A DNA stretch of 40,531 bases, taken from positions 1-40,531 of the forward strand of contig CAIRQX010000037.1 of the NCBI GenBank assembly GCA_903880855.1, written 5' to 3'. Positions within the stretch are counted from its first letter, which is position 1. Every line of letters begins with the position of its first letter. This DNA is from an uncultured Burkholderiales bacterium (GTDB lineage: Bacteria; Pseudomonadota; Gammaproteobacteria; Burkholderiales; Burkholderiaceae_C). The notes under the pieces were generated by a model that did no database searches, was not told where the DNA came from, and saw only the letters and a program-made list of their open reading frames with translations. Position numbers and translations under genes: made by a program. This document shows, piece by piece, positions 35,427-40,531 of this stretch.

Positions 35427-37792
35427 TTTTTAAACAAATCTAAGATTTTCTTTTTCTCGTCGTTCGCTGGCAATTCACTATTTCCGGATTTGCTGTCTAG
35501 TCCCAAGCTAGTCACGCCTGCGCCTTTGCTGTATTCAATAAATACCCAATCGCCATTTTCATGGCTAAGACCGGCTGGAGTTGTGGGTTCTGACACAGGA
35601 ACGTTTTGCAACGCATGTTGCATAAAGTTAATCCATACAGGCAAGCTCAATCCTCCGCCTGTTTCTCTGTCGCCTAGTTTGCGCGGCGTGTCGTATCCGA
35701 TCCAGGTCACAGCGGTGACGCTGGGGTGGTATCCGGCAAACCATGCATCCATTGAATCGTTGGTAGTACCCGTTTTGCCATAAATATCGCTGCGTTTAAG
35801 CGCAACTGGCGCACGTGCAGCAGTACCAGAGCGTGTTACTTCTTGTAGCAAACTGGTCATGACATACGCGTTACGGGCATCAATGGCGCGCACCGATTCG
35901 TCGAGTTCTGGCGGTTTGAATTCAGACAACACCTTGCCCAGTTGGTCGGTGACTTTAGTGATGAGATAGGGATTGACGCGGTAGCCACCATTGGCAAAGA
36001 CGGAATACCCTGTCACCATTTGCAAGGGTGTGACAGATCCTGCTCCCAGCGACATCGTGAGATAGGGCGGATGCTTGTCGGCATCAAAACCAAATCGGGT
36101 GATCCAGTCTTGTGCGTTTTGGGCGCCAACGGATTGCAGAATACGGATGGAAATCATGTTTTTAGATTTCGCAAGACCCTTACGCATTGACATGGGACCC
36201 TCAAAAGTGCCGTCATAGTTTTTAGGCTCCCAAGGTTGGCCGCCAGTCACGCTCGCATCAAAAAACAAAGGCGCATCATTGATCACGGTCAAAGGTGTGA
36301 ATCCTTTTTCAAGCGCTGCTGAGTAAATGAAGGGCTTGAAACTGGATCCAGGTTGACGCCAAGCTTGGGTGACATGGTTGAATTTATTTTTTTCAAAATC
36401 AAATCCACCGACCAAGGCACGTATGCCTCCATCGCGGGGGTTAATCGCTACAAACGCACCTTCGACTTCTGGAAGTTGTGTGATCTCCCAAGTATTTTTT
36501 TGCGTTTTGGTCACGCGAATCAAAGCACCCGGCCTTAATTTGATGTTGGGTTGCGCTTTGTCAGATAGGCCGGATTGCACTGGCTGCAAACCTTCACCCG
36601 TAATGTCGAGCGTCTCACCATTGCGTCGCACTGCGCGTACTTTTTTGGGTGTAGCTTCTATGACAACGGCGGCCAGTAAATCTCCCTTGTCGCCTTGTTC
36701 AATCAAGGCGTCATCGATCGCGTCTTCCAACTCAGAGGTGTTGGTGGGCAAAGTAATGAATTTTTCTGGACCACGGTAGTGCTGGCGACGTTCATAGTCC
36801 ATGATGCCTTGGCGAAGTGCAAAGTAAGCGGCTTGTTGGTCGCTGGCACGGATGGTGGTGTAGACATTTAAGCCACGTGTGTAAATCTCCGTTCCGTACT
36901 GCGCAAACATGAGCTGTCGCGCCATTTCCGCCACATAGTCAGCGTGCGTGTTGAGCCCACTCATGGCGGTACGAATTTTGAGGTCTTCTAGTTTGGCCGC
37001 AGCAGCTTGGTCTTTGGTAATAAAACCATGCTCTTCCATGCGCTCAATGATGTAGAGCTGACGTGAGCGCGCGCGTTTCGGATTGCTGATCGGGTTGTAG
37101 GCGGACGGCGCTTTAGGAAGGCCCGCCAACATGGCCGCTTCTGCGATGGAAATGTTTTTTAATGGCTTACCAAAATAGGCCTCGGATGCGGCAGCAAAGC
37201 CGTAGGCACGGTTACCTAAATAAATCTGGTTCAGATAAATTTCAAAGATTTGGTCTTTGCTGAGGTTGTGTTCCAACTTGGTGGTGAGCAAAATTTCATA
37301 AATTTTGCGGGTGAAAGTTTTTTCAGAAGACAGGTAGACATTGCGAGCGACTTGCATGGTGATGGTCGATGCGCCTTGGCTTTTAGCGCGCCCAAGGTTG
37401 GCCAAACTGGCGCGTAATAAGCCGATGTAGTCGACACCGCCATGTTGGTAGAAACGTGCGTCTTCAATGGACAGCACCGCGTCTTTCATGACTTTTGGGA
37501 TATCTTTGAAAGGTATGAGGTTGCGACGCTCTTCGCCAAATTCACCGATTTGCGTGCCTTCTACCGAATACACGCGCATCGACAACTTAGGGCGGTAGTC
37601 AGACAGTTCGCTCACATCGGGCAGTTGTGGATAGGCCATGGCCAATGCCACGCCAACCAGTAAAGCGACGATGACGCCGCACGCGGCCATAAATCCAAAA
37701 GCCCATAAAAGCAAGGTGCTGACCATAGAGCGAGGCTCTGAATGCGCGTCGCTTTGGTTCTCAGAAGTGGGGGGTGTTTTGGAATTTGCCAT
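35423..37792 (-). CDS. mrcA: Penicillin-binding protein 1A
   Basis: A 789-residue bifunctional PBP. One N-terminal membrane segment ([26 protein letters not shown]), then the glycosyltransferase domain: [39 protein letters not shown] and [13 protein letters not shown]. The transpeptidase domain has QPGSSFKPF (Ser of SxxK), the SxN motif in AKSKNM and YGKTGTTN. It polymerises and cross-links peptidoglycan. It is divergent from the pil locus, the same order as mrcA-hofMNOPQ-aroK in enterics. Confidence 0.97.
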   Translation of the reverse strand: MANSKTPPTSENQSDAHSEPRSMVSTLLLWAFGFMAACGVIVALLVGVALAMAYPQLPDVSELSDYRPKLSMRVYSVEGTQIGEFGEERRNLIPFKDIPKVMKDAVLSIEDARFYQHGGVDYIGLLRASLANLGRAKSQGASTITMQVARNVYLSSEKTFTRKIYEILLTTKLEHNLSKDQIFEIYLNQIYLGNRAYGFAAASEAYFGKPLKNISIAEAAMLAGLPKAPSAYNPISNPKRARSRQLYIIERMEEHGFITKDQAAAAKLEDLKIRTAMSGLNTHADYVAEMARQLMFAQYGTEIYTRGLNVYTTIRASDQQAAYFALRQGIMDYERRQHYRGPEKFITLPTNTSELEDAIDDALIEQGDKGDLLAAVVIEATPKKVRAVRRNGETLDITGEGLQPVQSGLSDKAQPNIKLRPGALIRVTKTQKNTWEITQLPEVEGAFVAINPRDGGIRALVGGFDFEKNKFNHVTQAWRQPGSSFKPFIYSAALEKGFTPLTVINDAPLFFDASVTGGQPWEPKNYDGTFEGPMSMRKGLAKSKNMISIRILQSVGAQNAQDWITRFGFDADKHPPYLTMSLGAGSVTPLQMVTGYSVFANGGYRVNPYLITKVTDQLGKVLSEFKPPELDESVRAIDARNAYVMTSLLQEVTRSGTAARAPVALKRSDIYGKTGTTNDSMDAWFAGYHPSVTAVTWIGYDTPRKLGDRETGGGLSLPVWINFMQHALQNVPVSEPTTPAGLSHENGDWVFIEYSKGAGVTSLGLDSKSGNSELPANDEKKKILDLFKN

Positions 37793-37904
37793 GGGCCATT
37801 ATAAAAACTGCGTGAAAGTCGAAAACTCTCCTAGTAGAGCATGTCCATATGACAAGGTATCTCTTTAAAAATTTGCCTCTTACGCATATGAAATAAGGCA
37901 AGAA

Positions 37905-38285
37905 ATGGCTGAAGAAACAAAGATACAAATCGACCGCGATGAAGCGCTAGGGTTAACTGTATGGATAGACACACCAAGCCAATCGGTGTCCATTGGATTG
38001 GAAGAGTCTTGGTACGTTCGCACCGTAGTGTCATTGCCTGTGGAATTGTCAGAGCGAGAGCTTAGCGAGCAAGTGTCTGAAGAATTGCAAATGCAGTTCC
38101 CTTCTGAGACCAGTGAATAGATATTTGACTTCATGACCTTGCACCAGGCGCCACCAGTTGACGGTTTGCGAGCTTGGGACGTCTATGCGTTAGCCAGTAA
38201 GCACATGGTGTCCATACGCAACATTTGCAATGAGAAACATTGGCGTTTGGTCTGTGTGGCACCTGTTTCTATGCTCGCGCATGCG
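37905..38285 (+). pseudogene. pilM: pilM remnant with internal TAG
   Basis: Two stretches in one frame resemble the middle of PilM, the actin-like cytoplasmic protein of type IV pilus assembly. Residues WYVRTVVSLPVELSERELSE match the PilM part where xxLPAxLxExEL leads into a helix, and after a TAG at 38118-38120 the frame goes on with DVYALASKHMVSIRN and a VAPVSMLAHAQ stretch, like the PilM segment that ends in a conserved Val-Asp-Val-Glu region. The usual first 70 or so residues and the C-terminal half are missing (normal length about 350). The reading AAGGCAAGAA before ATG 37905 is a weak ribosome site. A free-standing 71-residue protein to the TAG is possible but improbable. Confidence 0.6.
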
Positions 38286-38441
38286 CAGCTTGGAACCGTC
38301 GTGTGCTTTTACCCATCGCGACAGCAGTGCGTGCGACAGCTATGGCGCAAGCGTTGTATCAAGGGTGGTGTGGGGCTGGGTGTGGGTCTTCTTTTATCTC
38401 TCGGATTAGGCCCAGGTTATTCATTAGCTAGTGCGTATTGA
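38286..38441 (+). pseudogene. pilN-like remnant (cytoplasmic motif plus membrane helix)
   Basis: The same frame that carries the pilM remnant continues into FYPSRQQCVRQLWRKRCIK and then a membrane helix GGVGLGVGLLLSLGLG, ending at TGA 38439-38441. The pattern resembles the PilN/HofN start: a short hydrophobic-Pro-x-Arg motif that docks on PilM, basic residues, one helix. The periplasmic coiled coil and ferredoxin-like domain of PilN are absent and no pilO is found. The assignment is weak because only about 40 residues can be compared. Confidence 0.35.
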
Positions 38442-38813
38442 AGTGGCGCCCCTCAACCGCCCCGCGAAATAGCACAAGCAGCGCCATTGGTTGCAAATAC
38501 TCCAACGATAGAACCTTGGATGGAAAAAGAGTTGAATCGGGTGAAAGAACCGCTTGAATTGTTTAGCTTAGAAGATTTGCGTGTGGTCGGTCTTATTCAA
38601 CAGGATCGGAGCGCTAAGGCTTTGATTCTTGTAAAAGGACAGCAAAGTCTAGGTATTCATAGTGTGCGCTTAGGCGACCATCTTGGAAAAAACTTTGGGC
38701 GTATGTTGCAGATTACGAGCAACGCAGTGCTGCTCCAAGAACTGCATCAAGATGGTTCGGGCGCATGGATAGAGCGGAAAACCAGCTTGCAAGTGGAAAC
38801 AGATGCCACATAA
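38442..38813 (+). pseudogene. pilP: pilP, C-terminal domain intact, N-terminus lost
   Basis: After the TGA at 38439-38441 the same frame reads a Pro-rich linker and then a clear PilP domain: RVKEPLELFSLEDLRVVG, GIHSVRLGDHLGKNFGRMLQI and LQELHQDGSGAWIERKTSLQ, stop at 38811-38813. PilP is an inner-membrane lipoprotein linking PilN/PilO to PilQ. The lipoprotein signal and lipobox are absent. Only a TTG at 38487 could start it alone, with no ribosome binding site, and the product of 108 residues would lack an export signal. If the TGA were read through, the membrane helix before it could anchor the domain. Confidence 0.7.
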
Positions 38814-38861
38814 AAGGATGCTGATCATTGCAGTCCTGAATCTCAAAAACTACACGACCGT

Positions 38862-40393
38862 ATGAAGCAATTCTGGTGGTCTTGGGTTTGCTGCGCCTTG
38901 AGCGGATGTTTGGTGCTTTTCAGTTGTGCGATTTGGGCTCAAGAAGCAACACCGACATACACAGGTAAGCCATTAACCCTCAATTTTCAAACGATTGAGG
39001 CGCGCACAACTTTTTAAATCATCGCGGATTTCACGGGCTTGAATGTGGTGGCTTCAGACAGCGTGACGGGTAGCCTGTCATTGCGACTGCACCAAGTACC
39101 CTGGGACCAAGTGTTGGACATCATTGCGCAGACCAAAGGCTTGAGCCAAAGACGACAGGGCAATGTAATTTGGATTGCACCGCGCGCTGAGGTGGCGGCG
39201 CGTGATAAACAAGAGTTTGAAATGCAACAAGCATTGCAAAACTTGGAACCCCTGATCACGCATAACTTTGTTTTGAATTACGCCAAGGCTGCAGATGTGG
39301 CCCAGTACATACAAGGCTTTGGAGGCTTGGCCGGGGTAACACAAGCAGCGCATGGATTGGGGGGCATGCAATCTGAGATGGATAACAACGCCATGCTCTA
39401 TCTTTCTAATAAATATCCGTTTGGACAATACCGCTCGTCACCACGTCCAAATAACTCGCAATCCATGGGGTCGCCGCATTCCAACACGACACAACTGGCG
39501 CATGGACTATGCACGGGGTACAGCAATGTGCGCGCCGCCCAAGCTCGGTTGCTCAGTGCGCGTGGCAGTGTGATGGCAGAGCCTCGCACCAACCAATTGT
39601 TTGTGACGGATATAGCGTCACGCGTGGATGAAATTAAAAACATCATCGACAAGATCGATATTCCTTTACGTCAAGTGATGATCGAGGCGCGAATTGTGCA
39701 AGCGAGCGATACATTTGGTCAAACTTTGGGGGTGCGTTTAGGCGGAGTCAGTGATGGTGCGAGCAGCAAACTGACCGACAAAATCCTGAACCCGACAGGG
39801 CAATTTGTGAATTTGCCGGCAGGCAATATCAGTGGCTTTGAGCCAGCAAGTTTTGCGGTTTCTTTGTTCAACGCTGAGAAAAAATATTGAACTTAGAGTT
39901 ATCCGCCTTGGAAGCAGACGTAAAAGGCAAAGTGGTATCGAGCCCGCGCGTGGTGACCGCCGATCAAGCAAAAGCCATCATTGAACAAGGCACGGAGTTG
40001 CCCTACCAAATGGCCGCTGCCAACGGCGCAACTGCTATCGCATTTCGCAAAGCCAATTTAAAACTAGAAGTCACGCCACAAATCACACCAGAGGGCAATA
40101 TCGTGCTCGAACTAGATATCCACAAAGACAGTGTGGGCCAAAACACAGCAGCAGGTTTTGCGATTGATACCAAACATGTCAACACACAGGTGTTGGTGGA
40201 CAACGAAGGCACTGTGATGATCGGTGGCATTTATGAATCCATCGCGCTAGATGAGCACCAAAAAGTCCCTGTGCTGGCAGATATTCCTTTGATGGGCTAT
40301 TTATTTAAGAGTCGTCGCAGCAACCAATCTAAACAAGAGCTCTTGGTCTTCATAACGCCTAAAATGGTCCATCAAAGTGCTTCAGCACACTAA
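38862..40393 (+). pseudogene. pilQ: pilQ secretin gene, broken by a nonsense codon and a frameshift
   Basis: The frame starts at ATG 38862 with a signal peptide (LVLFSCAIWAQ), goes straight to the secretin short domain (YTGKPLTLNFQTIEARTTF) and hits TAA at 39015-39017, where family members have a Gln-like residue; the frame then continues with IIADFTGLNVVASDSV, the N1-type domain and the start of the secretin core. At A6 (39879-39884) the frame is lost and TGA 39888-39890 follows; one extra A would restore it, giving NLELSALEADVKGKV and VPVLADIPLMGYLFK to the stop at 40393. AMIN domains usual for PilQ are missing, as in HofQ. The outer-membrane pore cannot be made as read. Confidence 0.88.
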
Positions 40394-40404
40394 GAAAGCC
40401 CCAG

Positions 40405-40531
40405 GTGTTAGTTTTGGTTGGTCTGCCAGGCTCTGGCAAAACTACCGTCGGCCGCCAGTTGGCCAGACGGCTCGCCATCCCTTTTGTTGATTCGGATCAC
40501 GCCATTGAAAGCCGTTTAGGTTGTTCGGTGC
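40405..40531 (+). CDS. aroK: Shikimate kinase, partial
   Basis: The first 42 residues of a shikimate kinase, cut by the window edge. [15 protein letters not shown] is the P-loop and [10 protein letters not shown] the shikimate-binding start (Asp-Ser-Asp). The start is GTG at 40405, 11 bp after the pilQ stop; no ATG is near. aroK behind pilQ/hofQ is the classic gene order. It phosphorylates shikimate in aromatic amino acid synthesis. Unlike the pil genes before it, the visible part is intact. Confidence 0.9.
   Translation, partial: MLVLVGLPGSGKTTVGRQLARRLAIPFVDSDHAIESRLGCSV

Noticed and set aside
37905-39017. Stop-codon reassignment as explanation for the broken pil frames
   Set aside because: All three stop codons end intact genes elsewhere in the window, so the code is standard.

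Overview
The window looks like a chromosomal segment of a betaproteobacterium, most likely order Burkholderiales and close to Comamonadaceae. This rests on gene order and family content (ttcA-folB-folB-SDR beside midA and cca, a metK/lpxL/lpxL divergon, mrcA facing a pilMNOPQ-type locus that runs into aroK, lptM-lysA facing cyaY) and on moderate GC by eye. No database search was possible, so the taxon is an inference. Nearly all of it is dense core genome; there is no tRNA, rRNA, CRISPR array, prophage or complete insertion sequence that I can see.

Layout. 1-7316: a catabolic island for a sugar acid or hydroxy acid. A minus-strand operon encodes a TRAP transporter (DctP, DctQ, DctM), an UxaA-type dehydratase and an Ldh_2-type oxidoreductase cut by the window edge. 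Divergent from it are an SDR and a fumarylacetoacetate-hydrolase-family enzyme. Together they suggest uptake, dehydration to a 2-keto-3-deoxy acid, oxidation to a 2,4-diketo acid and cleavage to pyruvate plus a short hydroxy acid. 7387-13293: tRNA and folate/pterin genes (ttcA, two folB paralogues, a FolM-like SDR), midA, cca and an NAD-binding epimerase-like gene. 13421-16612: tal, a bidirectional terminator, and groES-groEL under a CIRCE operator. 16719-21479: a small unknown gene, a soluble lytic transglycosylase, 5-formyl-THF cyclo-ligase, a TetR regulator, a long hairpin repeat and a metallo-beta-lactamase-fold protein. 21487-25663: a lipoprotein gene whose start codon overlaps the start of divergent glmU, then glmS. 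25747-29412: an orphan Phd-type antitoxin, two hairpin elements, metK with a structured leader, two lpxL-type acyltransferases and an octamer tandem repeat. 29437-37792: an epoxide-hydrolase-like enzyme, engB, cytochrome c4, msrPQ, lysA-lptM, cyaY and mrcA. 37905-40531: a broken type IV pilus assembly locus (pilM, pilN-like, pilP, pilQ) followed by the start of aroK.

Most interesting points. (1) Two long hairpins at 20341-20422 and 26165-26246 have the same design: perfect 30-bp stem and 22-nt loop. Their loops match at 18 of 22 positions in opposite orientation, while the stems differ at half their positions yet stay fully paired; each lies just 3' of a stop codon in sense orientation. (2) The metK leader ends in a two-tier hairpin whose 3' arm contains the ribosome binding site and is followed by six U and the AUG. 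(3) The pil locus is strongly reduced: PilM, PilN-like and PilP segments lie in one reading frame interrupted by two stop codons, pilO is not seen, and pilQ lacks AMIN domains and carries one nonsense codon and one frameshift in an A run. All three nonsense codons can be reached from a sense codon by one C-to-T change.
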